From Sphingomonas sp. 1F27F7B (GTDB lineage: Bacteria > Pseudomonadota > Alphaproteobacteria > Sphingomonadales > Sphingomonadaceae), in assembly GCF_005503355.1 (NCBI RefSeq), contig NZ_SCMK01000001.1:124001-188000 (forward strand): 64,000 bases of DNA, given 5' to 3'. The notes under the pieces are model-generated. The model did not search any database and was not told where the DNA came from. It saw only the letters and a program-made list of their open reading frames with translations. Positions within the stretch are counted from its first letter, which is position 1. Each line of letters opens with the position of its first letter. Below are positions 50,376-62,050 of the stretch, in pieces. The position numbers and the translations under genes are program-made.

Positions 50376-53300
50376 ACCTCTCCGCGCCCTTCATCCGGCG
50401 GCCGGTCGGCACGCTGCTGCTGACGCTGGGGCTGATGCTGGCCGGCGTGGCGGCGGTGCTCTCCATCCCGGTATCCCCCTTGCCGCAGATCGACCTGCCG
50501 ACGATCAGCGTCACCGCGACGCTAAACGGCGCCAGCCCGTCGAACATGGCTTCCAGCATCGCCGCCCCGCTGGAGAAACGGTTGGGCACGATCGCCGGGG
50601 TGACGCAGATGACTTCCGCCTCGTCCACCGGATCGACGCGGATCACGCTGCAGTTCGACCTGAGCCGCAACATCGACGGCGCCGCGCGCGACGTGCAGGC
50701 GGCGATCAACGCGGCGCGCGCCGACCTGCCCTCGACGTTGCGCACCAACCCCACCTATCGCAAGGTCAATCCCGCCGACGCGCCGATCATGATCCTTGCG
50801 CTCACTTCCGACCGGCGCAGCCCGGCGGAGATCTTCGACACGGTCTCGGCGATCGTCCAGCAGCGGCTGCTGCAGGTGGAGGGCGTGGGCGATGTCGAGC
50901 TGGGCGGCGCGGCGCTCCCCTCGGTGCGAGTCGACGTCAATCCGCTCGCGGTGGCGCGCTACGGTATCCCGCTGGAGGATGTGCGCGCCGCCCTTTCCGC
51001 CAGCGCCGCCAATCGCCCGCGCGGCCTGATCGAGGGAGCGGGCCTGGCCTGGCAGATCTATGCCGACACGCCGGGCGTGCATGCCGAGGATTTCCGCGAC
51101 CTGCCGATCGCCAGCCGCAACGGGACGCTGGTGCGGCTGGAGGATATCGCCAATGTCCATGACGGGCCCGAGGACGTGCGCACCATGGGCCTGTTCAACG
51201 GCCAGCGCGCAGTGATGGTGGTGATCACCCGCCAGCCGGGCGCCAACATCGTCGCGACAGTGAACGCTGTAAAGGCCGCGCTGCCCCGCCTCCAGGCGTC
51301 GATCCCCGCCGATGTGAAGCTCCATGTCGCCAGCGACCGTACCACCACGATCCGGGCCTCGTTGCACGAAGTCGAGATCACCCTGCTGATCGCCACCCTG
51401 CTGGTGGTGGCGGTGGTGAGCCTGTTCCTGCGCTCGCTACGCGCCACGCTGGTGCCCGCGATGGCGGTGCTCACCTCGCTGCTCGGCACGGTGGCGGTGA
51501 TCTATATGCTGGGCTTCTCGCTCAACAACCTCTCGCTGATGGCGCTCACCGTGGCGACCGGCTTCGTCGTCGACGACGCCATCGTGGTAGTGGAGAATAT
51601 CGCGCGCCATATCGAGCGCGGGATGAAGCCGATCCAGGCGGCGCTGACGGGCGCGCACGAAGTGGGCTTCACCGTGCTCTCGATCTCGGCGAGCCTGATC
51701 GCCGTGTTCATCCCGCTGCTGTTCATGGGCGGAGTGGTCGGGCGGTTGTTCCGCGAGTTCGCAGTAACCATGTCGGTGGCGGTCGCGATCAGCCTGGTGA
51801 TCTCGCTCACCGCCACGCCGATGCTCGCCGCGCTGCTGCTGCGTCGCGAGGAGCGCGTCCCGCGGTTCGCCCAGTGGTTCGAACGGGCATTCGAGCGGGT
51901 GCGCGAACGCTATTCGCACGGGCTGGACCGCGCCCTGGCGCATCGCGGCATCACGCTGGCGCTGCTCGCCGCGACGGTCGCGCTCAACGTGGCGCTGATC
52001 GTCCAGGCGCCCAAGGGCCTGTTCCCCGAACAGGATACCGGCTCGCTGATGGGCGGCGTGCATGTCGACCAGAGCATGTCGTTCAGCGCCGTCCAGTCCC
52101 GGCTCGTCCAGATCGTCGGTATGGTGAAGCGCGATCCCGCCGTCGCCGATGTCGTGGCCTTCACCGGCGGATCGCGCACCGGCGGCGCCTTCCTGTTCAT
52201 CATGCTGAAGCAGGGCAAGCGCGATCCCGCTCGAACGGTCATCAATCGGCTGCGCCCCCAGCTCGGCCGAATCACCGGGGTTACGGCGTTCCTCAACCCC
52301 GTACAGGATCTCCAGACCGGCGGGCGCAGCGCCAACAGCAGCTATCAATACACGCTGCAGGCGAACGACCCCGTCACCCTGCGGGCGGCGGGCACGAAGC
52401 TGGTCGACCTGATGAAGCGCGAACCCCAGACGTTCACCGATGTCGACATCGATCAGCAGGACGGCGGTTCGGAAACCTATCTCACGGTCGATCGCGTCGC
52501 CGCCGCCCGGCTGGGAATCACCAACCAGGCGATCGACAACGCCCTGTACGACGCTTTCGGCCAGCGCCAGGCGGTGACGCTCTATTCAGGGCTCAACCAA
52601 TATCATGTCGTGCTGGGAGTGGCGCCCGAGTTCAGTACGTCGCCCGAGGCGCTGAACGGCACCTATGTGCCTGCCGGCGGCAGCACGGCCGCAGCGGCGG
52701 CCGGCTCCACGCCGGTCTCGACCACGGGCGCGGGCCGCGACGCCTCTACCGGCAATGCAGTCAACACCACCCCCGCCACGATCGTGCCGATCTCCACGAT
52801 CGCGCGCTGGCAGAATAATTCGACGCCGGCGATCGTGAACCATCAGGGGGGGGAGCCCTCGGCCACCGTCTCGTTCAACTTGCCCAATGGCGTCACGCTC
52901 GGCCAGGCTGCGGCGCGGCTGGTCGCGATCCAGCGCGGCGCGGGGCTGCCCGCCACCGTGCATGGCGGCTTTGCCGGCAATGCCCAGCTGCTCCAGCAAT
53001 CCATGGGGTCGATGCCCTTCCTGATCCTGGCCGCGCTGGTCGCTATCTATCTGGTGCTCGGCATCCTGTATGAAAGCGCGATCCACCCGATCACCATCCT
53101 CTCCACCATCCCCTCGGCGGGAGTCGGCGCGGTCGTGGCGCTGATGCTGGCGGGCATGCAGCTCGACGTGATCGGGCTGATCGCGATCATCCTGCTGATC
53201 GGCATCGTCAAGAAGAACGCGATCCTGATCATCGACTTCGCGCTGGATGCAGAGCGCGGTCGCGGCCTGGCTCCGGTCGATGCGATCCGCGAGGCGGCGC

Positions 53301-53563
53301 TGCAGCGCTTCCGCCCGATCGTGATGACCACGCTTGCGGCGGCGCTCGGCGCGCTGCCGCTGGCCATCGGCTTCGGCGAGGGGGCCGAGCTGCGCCAGCC
53401 GCTGGGCGTCGCGATCGTCGGCGGGCTGGTCGCCGCGCAATTCCTCACCCTGTTCACCACGCCGGTGGTGTTCCTTGCCCTCGACCGGTTCCGCCGGCGC
53501 AGTCCGCACGAGCGGCTGCTCGCGCGCCATGGCCCGGACGAACCCGGACTGGAGCCCGCATGA
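50372..53563 (+). CDS. mdtC: RND efflux permease 2 (MdtC-like) with low-complexity insert
   Basis: 1063 residues, the paralogue of the gene before. It has the same TM4 acid pair (GFVVDDAIVVVENIARHIERG) and GIVKKNAILIIDFALDAERG. Around residues 768-803 an Ala/Thr/Ser-rich block (AAAAAGSTPVSTTGAG) is inserted that the partner lacks, in a periplasmic (docking/pore) region. A run of eight G bases at 52846-52853 lies in the coding sequence. Overlaps the outer-membrane gene by ATGA. Otherwise typical. Confidence 0.93.
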   Translation: MNLSAPFIRRPVGTLLLTLGLMLAGVAAVLSIPVSPLPQIDLPTISVTATLNGASPSNMASSIAAPLEKRLGTIAGVTQMTSASSTGSTRITLQFDLSRNIDGAARDVQAAINAARADLPSTLRTNPTYRKVNPADAPIMILALTSDRRSPAEIFDTVSAIVQQRLLQVEGVGDVELGGAALPSVRVDVNPLAVARYGIPLEDVRAALSASAANRPRGLIEGAGLAWQIYADTPGVHAEDFRDLPIASRNGTLVRLEDIANVHDGPEDVRTMGLFNGQRAVMVVITRQPGANIVATVNAVKAALPRLQASIPADVKLHVASDRTTTIRASLHEVEITLLIATLLVVAVVSLFLRSLRATLVPAMAVLTSLLGTVAVIYMLGFSLNNLSLMALTVATGFVVDDAIVVVENIARHIERGMKPIQAALTGAHEVGFTVLSISASLIAVFIPLLFMGGVVGRLFREFAVTMSVAVAISLVISLTATPMLAALLLRREERVPRFAQWFERAFERVRERYSHGLDRALAHRGITLALLAATVALNVALIVQAPKGLFPEQDTGSLMGGVHVDQSMSFSAVQSRLVQIVGMVKRDPAVADVVAFTGGSRTGGAFLFIMLKQGKRDPARTVINRLRPQLGRITGVTAFLNPVQDLQTGGRSANSSYQYTLQANDPVTLRAAGTKLVDLMKREPQTFTDVDIDQQDGGSETYLTVDRVAAARLGITNQAIDNALYDAFGQRQAVTLYSGLNQYHVVLGVAPEFSTSPEALNGTYVPAGGSTAAAAAGSTPVSTTGAGRDASTGNAVNTTPATIVPISTIARWQNNSTPAIVNHQGGEPSATVSFNLPNGVTLGQAAARLVAIQRGAGLPATVHGGFAGNAQLLQQSMGSMPFLILAALVAIYLVLGILYESAIHPITILSTIPSAGVGAVVALMLAGMQLDVIGLIAIILLIGIVKKNAILIIDFALDAERGRGLAPVDAIREAALQRFRPIVMTTLAAALGALPLAIGFGEGAELRQPLGVAIVGGLVAAQFLTLFTTPVVFLALDRFRRRSPHERLLARHGPDEPGLEPA

Positions 53564-54990
53564 TCCGAACCCGCCCCCTGCTCGCCATGCCCGCGCTTGC
53601 CGCGGCGCTGCTCTCCGGGTGCAATCTGGCACCGCCTTATGCGCGGCCGAGCATCGCCACCGTGCCCGCCAGCTTCAAGGAAGCGCCGGGCTGGCGCCCC
53701 GCCACGCCATCGGACGCCGTGGCCAAGGGCGAATGGTGGACGATGTTCGCCGATCCCGTGCTCGACGATCTCGAGCGGCGGGTGATCGTCTCCAATCAGA
53801 ATCTCGCAGCGGCCAAGGCCACCTATGACGCGGCCCGCGCGCTGGTACGCGAGCAGCGCGCCGCGGCGCTCCCCACGGTCAGCCTGCAAACCAATGCGAA
53901 CGATAGCGGGGGCCTGGCGGCGAACAGCAGCATCAAGCCCGCGGGCTCGATCCAGCTCGGGCTGCAGGCCAGCTGGGAGCCGGACCTCTGGGGCAAGATC
54001 GGCAATACCGTGTCGCAGGCACGGGCCCAGGCGCAGGCGAGCGAAGCCGATCTCGCCAATGCCACCCTCTCGGCCCAGGCCGAACTGGCGCTCGACTATG
54101 TCCAGCTGCGCGGCATCGAAGCGCAGAAGGTCGCGCTCGACGCGACGGTGGTGGATTATGAGCGCGCCCTCACCATCACCACCAATCTCTACAATGCCGG
54201 AGTGTCGGCCCGTGCCGACGTGCTGCAGGCCGAGACCGCCCTGCGCAACGCGCGCGGCGACGCGGCCGACCTGATCCGCCAGCGCGCGCTGCTCGAACAT
54301 GCGATTGCGGTGCTGGTGGGCGAGAACCCGTCGAGCTTCTCGATCGCGCCAGCCGCGACCTGGAACCGCGCGGTGCCCGAGGTCCCCGGCATCCTGCCCG
54401 CCGAGCTGCTCGAGCGCCGGCCCGACATCGCCTCCGCCGAGCGCGGCGTGGCTGCGGCCAATGCCAATATCGGCATCCAGCGTGCCGCCTTCTTCCCCTC
54501 GATCGGGCTCACCGGCCAGATCGGGCAGCAATCCTCGGCGCTGGGGGCATTGTTCGAGACCGCGAGCAGCGCCTGGTCGCTCGGGCTCACCGGTGTGCTG
54601 ACGCTGCTCGATTTCGGCGCGCGTACGGCCAAGGTGGATCAGGCACGCGCGCAATATGCCCAGACGGTGGCGACGTATCGCCAGACTGTGCTCACTGCCT
54701 TCCAGCAGGTCGAGGATCAGCTCGCCGCCGTGCGCGTGCTGGACACGGTCGCGACCGAACGCGCGGCGGCAGCCACCGCCGCCAATGCGGCCGAGCGGAT
54801 CGCGCGCAACCAATATGGCGCGGGAACGGTCGCCTATTCGAGCGTGATCGTCGCGCAGAACACTGCGCTGGCGGCGCGCAACACGGATATCCTGGCCGTG
54901 GTCAACCGGCAGGTCGCCGCCGTCTCGCTGGTCCAGGCGATCGGCGGCGGCTGGCATGCGCCCGACCCGGGCGTGCCGCTGCCGCGATGA
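53560..54990 (+). CDS. RND outer-membrane channel (NodT/TolC-like lipoprotein)
   Basis: 476 residues. Lipoprotein signal MIRTRPLLAMPALAAALLSGC with Cys at about residue 21, then two similar halves of OEP helices and strands (YDAARALVREQRAAALPTVS, LALDYVQLRGIEAQKVALDA, LLERRPDIASAERGVAAANANIGI, GLTGVLTLLDFGARTAKVDQA). It forms the exit duct of the pump. The last gene of the operon, followed by a nine-base-pair hairpin. Confidence 0.93.
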   Translation: MIRTRPLLAMPALAAALLSGCNLAPPYARPSIATVPASFKEAPGWRPATPSDAVAKGEWWTMFADPVLDDLERRVIVSNQNLAAAKATYDAARALVREQRAAALPTVSLQTNANDSGGLAANSSIKPAGSIQLGLQASWEPDLWGKIGNTVSQARAQAQASEADLANATLSAQAELALDYVQLRGIEAQKVALDATVVDYERALTITTNLYNAGVSARADVLQAETALRNARGDAADLIRQRALLEHAIAVLVGENPSSFSIAPAATWNRAVPEVPGILPAELLERRPDIASAERGVAAANANIGIQRAAFFPSIGLTGQIGQQSSALGALFETASSAWSLGLTGVLTLLDFGARTAKVDQARAQYAQTVATYRQTVLTAFQQVEDQLAAVRVLDTVATERAAAATAANAAERIARNQYGAGTVAYSSVIVAQNTALAARNTDILAVVNRQVAAVSLVQAIGGGWHAPDPGVPLPR

Positions 54991-55021
54991 CCGCACCCTC
55001 GCCGGCGAGGCAAGGGTGCGG
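54991..55021. terminator. Strong hairpin between the RND operon and the META/DUF4377 gene
   Basis: Nine-base perfect arms CCGCACCCT (54991-54999) and AGGGTGCGG (55013-55021), immediately after the channel-protein stop. No T tract on either side, so the stop mechanism is not settled. Confidence 0.55.
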
Positions 55022-55029
55022 GCCATGCC

Positions 55030-55755
55030 TTATCGGCGCTTGACCACGCGCTGCTCGATCACCTGGTCGAGCGTCCAGCGGATCGAAGACGCGTCGGCCG
55101 GCGGATTGGCGATCTTTTCCTCGATGATCCGGATCCGGTATTCGATCCCGGGCTGCGGCTCGAAGCCGACGATGCCGCCGTAATGGAGCTGCCAGGGGTC
55201 GCTTTCCCTGGTGCGCACCTGGAGGCAGGTCATCGGCGCGACGCCCATGCACGGCTTGGTCTCGGCCGCCACATAGAGGAACTTGCGCGGTGCGTTGGCG
55301 GCCGGCTTGTGCGCGGCGCGATAGGTCAGCGTGGCGCCCCTGGCGGTCCGCAGGACAAGGCGGTCGCCATCGATCCGATAGGAGCGGACAGCCCCGAGGA
55401 TGGCGACATAGGCGCGCTCGGTCGCCATCCCGGGCTCGGGGCATGCCATCAGGGTGCTTGCGAAGCCGCCCTTGCCGTCGCCGAGCCGGATCGTCCGGCC
55501 CTTGACCCGATATGCGCCGCCGGCGCGATTGCAGCCCGTGTCAGCGGAGAAGCGGCCGGCATCGAAATCGAGCCGGAGCGGCTTGCCTTCGGGAAGCTTC
55601 CGGCCGCTCCATGCCTCCAGCTCCCAGTGATGCGCGGCCAGGCCAGTCGTGCCGGCTCGTTGCGGCGCAGGCGCCGCCGCTGCGGTGGGTGCGCTTGCCG
55701 AAACCAGGGCAAGGAGGCCAATCGCGGCCAGACCGGCCCGATGCGAGAAAATCAT
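55030..55755 (-). CDS. Exported META and DUF4377 domain protein
   Basis: 241 residues. Signal peptide (GLAAIGLLALVSASAPTAAA), a META/HslJ-like domain (HHWELEAWSGRKL, RFSADTGCNRAGGAYRV, TLMACPEPGMATERAYVAIL), then a DUF4377 domain (FLYVAAETKPCMGVAPMTCLQV, WQLHYGGIVGFEPQPGIEYR). Families with such architecture are linked to heat-shock or antibiotic stress, by analogy with HslJ. GGGAG precedes the start. It lies convergent with the efflux operon, so no shared promoter. Role unknown. Confidence 0.88.
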   Translation of the reverse strand: MIFSHRAGLAAIGLLALVSASAPTAAAAPAPQRAGTTGLAAHHWELEAWSGRKLPEGKPLRLDFDAGRFSADTGCNRAGGAYRVKGRTIRLGDGKGGFASTLMACPEPGMATERAYVAILGAVRSYRIDGDRLVLRTARGATLTYRAAHKPAANAPRKFLYVAAETKPCMGVAPMTCLQVRTRESDPWQLHYGGIVGFEPQPGIEYRIRIIEEKIANPPADASSIRWTLDQVIEQRVVKRR

Positions 55756-55970
55756 GTCAAACTCCCGTTGATACTGGCGCCGCCTGTGGAGGCGGCGGAA
55801 TGAACGAGACGTGTCCCCGCCGTTGCCGGCCAGAAAGGAGCGGCGCCGCCGCGAGTCGGGCCAGCAGGAAGCGACGGCGCGACCCTATGCCAAACCAGCA
55901 CGATTGACGAGCGCCGCCGGCTTCCCAATGATCCGGGCAGTTCCGGCACATCGATGACGATGGCCACAGG

Positions 55971-57569
55971 ATGGACGCGGAGAGAATGACGACAGGCGCA
56001 ACGACGGACGAGACACCGGCCTTTCCCGACAGCTTCAACATGGCCGATTATTTCGTGTTCGCGAACGTCGCGGCCGGGCGCGGGGCGAAGACCGCCCTGC
56101 TCTTCGAGGACCAGGCGATAAGCTATGACGAAGTGGCCGCCAGGGTGACGCAGGTCGCCGAGCGGCTCCTCGCATCGGGCCTGCTGCCCGAGCAGCGCGT
56201 GCTGCTCTGCATGCGCGACTGCCCCGAATTCGTCTATGCCTGGTTCGGCGCGCTCAAGGCGGGTGCGGTCGTCACCCAGATCAACCCGATGCTGCCGGCC
56301 GCCGACTATTCCTATTATCTCGGCTATGTGAAGCCGCAATTCGCCTTCATCGACGAGACCAGTGCGGAGGCCTTCCAGGCGGCACGCGCCCAGGCCCGGC
56401 ACTGCCAGGAACCCGGCTCGGTCATCCTGGTCGGCGAGGCGCCCGGCCTTCCCGGCTTCGACGCCTGGATCGCCGCCGCCGCACCCGCCGCCCCGCCGCC
56501 CTGGCCGACGCGCAAGGACGATCCGGCGGTATGGCTCTTCACCAGCGGCACCACCGGCCAGAGCAAGGGTGCGGTCCACTGCCATTTCCACTTCGCCTAC
56601 AATACCGAAGTCTATGCGAAACGTTTCATCGGCATGGCGCAGGAGGACATCACCCTGTCCGGGCCGCGGCTCTATTTCGGCTATGCCACCGGCACCAACC
56701 TGATGTTCCCCTTCGCAGTGGGCGCCACCGCCATCCTGTTCCGCGAGCAGCCGACGCCGGATACCCTCTTCGCACTCGTCGAGCGCCACCGCCCCACCGT
56801 GCTCACCAACGTGCCCACGCTGATCAACAAGATGCTCGAGGCGGAGGCGCGCGCGCCGGACCTGTCGAGCATCCGGATGATGTGGAGTGCCGGCGAGGCC
56901 CTGCCGCGCGAGCTGCACGAGCGCTGGAACGCCCGTTTCGGCGTGCCGATCATCGACGGGATCGGCAGCGCCGAGAGCTTCCATATCTATATCAGCAACC
57001 GCCCCGGCGACATCCGTCCCGGCAGCCTCGGCAAGCTGGTGCCCGGCTATGCGGCCGACCTGCTCGACGATGCCGGCATGCCGATCGCCGGCGGCGAGAT
57101 CGGGGTGCTGCGCATCCGGGGGGACTCCGCGGCACTCTACTATCATGGCGACTATGCCAAGTCGAAGCGCCACCTGGGCGGCGGCGCGATCGTCAGCGGC
57201 GACCTCTTCCGGCGCGATCCCGAGGGCTATTGGTATTATGAGGGCCGCGGCGACGACATGATCAAGAGCGGCGGCATCTATGTCAGCCCGCTCGAGGTGG
57301 AGGGATGCCTGAGCGAGCATCCGGCAGTGCTCGAATGCTGCGTGTTCGGCCGCGCCGATGCCAATGGCCTCGAAAAGCCCGTGGTGGTCATCGTGCCGCG
57401 CGAGGATGCCCCGGCGGGCGAGACATTGCAGGCCGAACTGCTCGGCTTCGCACGCGAGCGCCTTGCCCATTACAAGGTGCCGCATCGCGTCTTCTTCTCG
57501 TCCGATCCCCTGCCCCGGAACGATCGCGACAAGATGGATCGCAAGAAGCTGCGGGAGATCTGGCGATGA
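55971..57569 (+). CDS. Benzoate-CoA-ligase-like adenylate-forming enzyme
   Basis: 532 residues (ATG 55986 is an alternative start, but its GGAG sits too close). P-loop motif LFTSGTTGQSKGAVHCHFH, A5-type GIGSAESFHIYISN, A8 YYEGRGDDMIKSGGIYVSPL and the C-terminal catalytic lysine in NDRDKMDRKK. It resembles benzoate-CoA and related aryl-CoA ligases; the substrate is unknown. Translation of the creatininase-family gene starts in its stop. Divergent from the META gene. Confidence 0.9.
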   Translation: MDAERMTTGATTDETPAFPDSFNMADYFVFANVAAGRGAKTALLFEDQAISYDEVAARVTQVAERLLASGLLPEQRVLLCMRDCPEFVYAWFGALKAGAVVTQINPMLPAADYSYYLGYVKPQFAFIDETSAEAFQAARAQARHCQEPGSVILVGEAPGLPGFDAWIAAAAPAAPPPWPTRKDDPAVWLFTSGTTGQSKGAVHCHFHFAYNTEVYAKRFIGMAQEDITLSGPRLYFGYATGTNLMFPFAVGATAILFREQPTPDTLFALVERHRPTVLTNVPTLINKMLEAEARAPDLSSIRMMWSAGEALPRELHERWNARFGVPIIDGIGSAESFHIYISNRPGDIRPGSLGKLVPGYAADLLDDAGMPIAGGEIGVLRIRGDSAALYYHGDYAKSKRHLGGGAIVSGDLFRRDPEGYWYYEGRGDDMIKSGGIYVSPLEVEGCLSEHPAVLECCVFGRADANGLEKPVVVIVPREDAPAGETLQAELLGFARERLAHYKVPHRVFFSSDPLPRNDRDKMDRKKLREIWR

Positions 57570-58321
57570 TGCTCGGCGACCAGCCCTGGACGCGCGTGCA
57601 GGCAGCACTGGCGAGCGGCGCGCCGGTGGTGGCCATCCTGCCGCTCGGCGCCGTGGAGGCGCACGGACCGCATTTGCCGCTGTGCACCGACGTGATCATT
57701 TCCGAAGGCATGGCGCGGCGCGCGGCCGCGCTGCTCGAGGGCCAGGGCATGCACGCCTTCGTGCTGCCCGCCCTCGCTTATGCCCCGGCCCATTATGCGG
57801 CCGAATTCCCCGGCACCATATCGATCGGCGCAGCCACCGCCCGGGCGGCAATCCTCGACATCGCCGCCAGCCTGAAGGCACAGGGTTTCGCCTGCCTCGC
57901 GCTGGCCAACAGCCATTTCGATCCCGCCAATGTCACGATGCTGCGCGGGCTGGCCGCAGAGGCTGCGGCGCTCGGACTTCCCCTCGCCTATCCCGATTTC
58001 ACGCGGCGCGCGCTGGCGGCGGAACTGACCGAGGAGTTCGTCTCCGGCGCCTGCCATGCCGGCCAGTTCGAGACCAGCCTGGTCCTCGCCGACCGGCCGG
58101 ATCTGGTCGACGAACCCGCGCGCGCCGCGCTCGCCGACAATCCGGCCAGCCTCGTCACTGCCTTTGCCGCCGGCGCCACCACCTTCAGCGAGGCCGGCGG
58201 GCCCCAAGCCTATTTCGGCTACCCGTCCCGCGCCACGGCAGGCGAAGGCGCCGAGACGTCCGCGATCATGGCCGAAGCGATCGTCCGCGCAGTGCAGGCG
58301 GTGATGCCGGGACCGGAATAG
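57566..58321 (+). CDS. Creatininase-family amidohydrolase with altered second metal motif
   Basis: 251 residues from the ATG overlapping the ligase stop (an ATGATG pair). The first metal motif EAHGPHLPLCTD is intact, as are GQFETSLVLA and the final AGEGAETS. Where family members usually carry NGHGGN, this reads ANSHFDPANV, so ligand geometry differs. The family cuts cyclic or linear amides (creatinine, or peptide-like tails in cofactor synthesis). Being in one operon with an aryl-CoA ligase, it may process an amide linked to aromatic-acid metabolism; that is inference. Confidence 0.88.
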   Translation: MMLGDQPWTRVQAALASGAPVVAILPLGAVEAHGPHLPLCTDVIISEGMARRAAALLEGQGMHAFVLPALAYAPAHYAAEFPGTISIGAATARAAILDIAASLKAQGFACLALANSHFDPANVTMLRGLAAEAAALGLPLAYPDFTRRALAAELTEEFVSGACHAGQFETSLVLADRPDLVDEPARAALADNPASLVTAFAAGATTFSEAGGPQAYFGYPSRATAGEGAETSAIMAEAIVRAVQAVMPGPE

Positions 58322-58558
58322 CGCCGGGCTGCACCTCCTGGTCCAGGCGCCCGGTCGCGCGCAGCAACAGGTTCGTCGCAGCCAAATTGCCGCGTGCCGG
58401 CCCCGACGGCATTTCGTCGCCGTCCGGGCCTTAGCAAAGGCTGCTGCAACCCTCCGGGCGGCTATGACCCCGCCATCCCGGAGGAGTCTTTGTGCCCAAT
58501 CCGGACAAGGGCGGCGCTGCGTTTGGTTCCGCGGCGTCGCCCGACCCCGGCCGTCCCG

Positions 58559-60580
<2,022 letters not shown>

Positions 60581-60602
60581 CAGGCCCCTCGAAAGCTTTC
60601 TT

Positions 60603-60690
60603 CGTCACCCTGAACTTGTTTCAGGGTCCAACGCGCCTCAAACGAAACTGCTGGTGGATAGTTGGATGCTGAAACAAGTTCAGCATGACG
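60603..60690. repeat. Inverted pair of CTGAACTTGTTTCAG repeats
   Basis: The unit at 60603-60630 (GTCACCCTGAACTTGTTTCAGGGTCCA) is repeated in inverse at 60662-60690 (TTGGATGCTGAAACAAGTTCAGCATGACG). Each unit is itself palindromic. Placed in the gap between pccA and bioB; a trace of the same repeat is at 31433-31446. Confidence 0.75.
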
Positions 60691-60701
60691 GAGGGCGAAT
60701 T

Positions 60702-61697
60702 TCACTCCGCCGCCTCCAGCTCCACCTTCACCTCGGCCTGCATCGGCGTCACGCCCAGCCGGGCGAACAGCGCCGCGTCCTTGTCGTCGCCGGCATTGCC
60801 CGCCGTAAGCAGCTTGTCGCCGGTGAAGATCGAATTGGCGCCGGCCAGGAAGCACAGCGCCTGGGTGGCGTCGCTCATGCTTTCGCGGCCGGCGGAGAGG
60901 CGCACCATGCTCTCCGGCATGGTGATCCGCGCCACCGCGATCGTGCGGACGAACTCGATGTCGTCGATCTGGGCGAGCGGCGTGTCCGCCAGCATGTTGC
61001 CCAGCACCGTGCCCTTGATCGGCACCAGCGCGTTGACCGGCACGCTCCCCGGATGCACCGGCAGCGTCGCCAGCGCATGGACGAAGCCGACACGATCTCC
61101 GCGGGTCTCGCCCATGCCGACGATGCCGCCGCAGCACACATTGATCCCCGCCTCGCGGACATGCTCGAGCGTGTCGAGCCGGTCCTCGAAGCTGCGCGTG
61201 GTGATCACCTCGGCATAGCGCTCGGGCGAGGTGTCGATATTGTGGTTGTAATAGTCGAGCCCGGCATCGGCGAGCATCCGGGCCTGGCTCTCGCTGAGCA
61301 TCCCCAGCGTCATGCAGGTCTCCATGCCCATCGCCCGCACGCCCTGCACCATCTCGACGATGGCGGGCATGTCGCGGTCCTTGGGATTGCGCCAGGCGGC
61401 GCCCATGCAGAAGCGCGACGAACCATGATCCTTGGCCTGCGCCGCCGCCTGGAGCACCTGGCGCACGTCCATCAGCTTGGTCGCCTTCAGCCCGGTCTCG
61501 GCAGAGACCGACTGGCTGCAATAGCCGCAATCCTCCGGGCAGCCGCCGGTCTTGATCGAAAGCAGGGTCGAGAGCTGCACTTCGTTCGCCGGATGGTGCG
61601 CGCGATGCACCTCGGCGGCGCGAAAGACGAGTTCGGTGAAGGGCAGCTCGAACAGCGCGGCGATCTCTTCACGGGTCCAGTCGGTACGAACGGTCAC
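60702..61697 (-). CDS. bioB: Biotin synthase
   Basis: Radical SAM enzyme inserting sulfur into dethiobiotin. 331 residues from GTG 61697. The cluster motif is CPEDCGYC (Cys53, Cys57, Cys60), followed by [27 protein letters not shown] and GGIVGMGE, all typical. It shares bases with the membrane protein upstream (GTGA). Sited next to a biotin enzyme, as if cofactor supply is coupled to propionyl-CoA use. Confidence 0.97.
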   Translation of the reverse strand: MTVRTDWTREEIAALFELPFTELVFRAAEVHRAHHPANEVQLSTLLSIKTGGCPEDCGYCSQSVSAETGLKATKLMDVRQVLQAAAQAKDHGSSRFCMGAAWRNPKDRDMPAIVEMVQGVRAMGMETCMTLGMLSESQARMLADAGLDYYNHNIDTSPERYAEVITTRSFEDRLDTLEHVREAGINVCCGGIVGMGETRGDRVGFVHALATLPVHPGSVPVNALVPIKGTVLGNMLADTPLAQIDDIEFVRTIAVARITMPESMVRLSAGRESMSDATQALCFLAGANSIFTGDKLLTAGNAGDDKDAALFARLGVTPMQAEVKVELEAAE

Positions 61698-62050
61698 AGA
61701 ATTACCTTAGCAAGGGATTGCACGAACGCGCCGACGCCGGCCATCAGCAGCGCGGTGACCGCGTACTGGCCATAGCGAACCTGCTTGGCGAGCTTCTCGC
61801 GCGGCACCGACCTGGTCTCCAGCGCCGCCAGCACAGTCGTGTGGAACAGGCTGATCACGCCGCCCAGGCCGATGAACCCCAGCGCGAGATAGAGCTTGAC
61901 CGGCTCGACCTTGATCGCCCCGCCGCCCACAAAGGCGAACACGCCGCCCAGCGAGACGAGCGAGATCCCGGTCATGTGCTTGAAGAAATCATAGGCCCGG
62001 GCAAATGGCAGGTCTCCGCCGCTGTGCTCGGGCTGGCTGTCATCGTTCAT
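61694..62050 (-). CDS. Small membrane protein between the mutase and biotin synthase genes
   Basis: 118 residues, not recognised. Three hydrophobic segments (about residues 28-46, 52-72, 95-115) separated by short charged loops ([29 protein letters not shown]). Both ends overlap neighbouring genes (ATGA with the mutase stop and GTGA with bioB), so it is a full member of the operon. It might carry a cofactor or transport job, which is guesswork. Confidence 0.85.
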   Translation of the reverse strand: MNDDSQPEHSGGDLPFARAYDFFKHMTGISLVSLGGVFAFVGGGAIKVEPVKLYLALGFIGLGGVISLFHTTVLAALETRSVPREKLAKQVRYGQYAVTALLMAGVGAFVQSLAKVIL

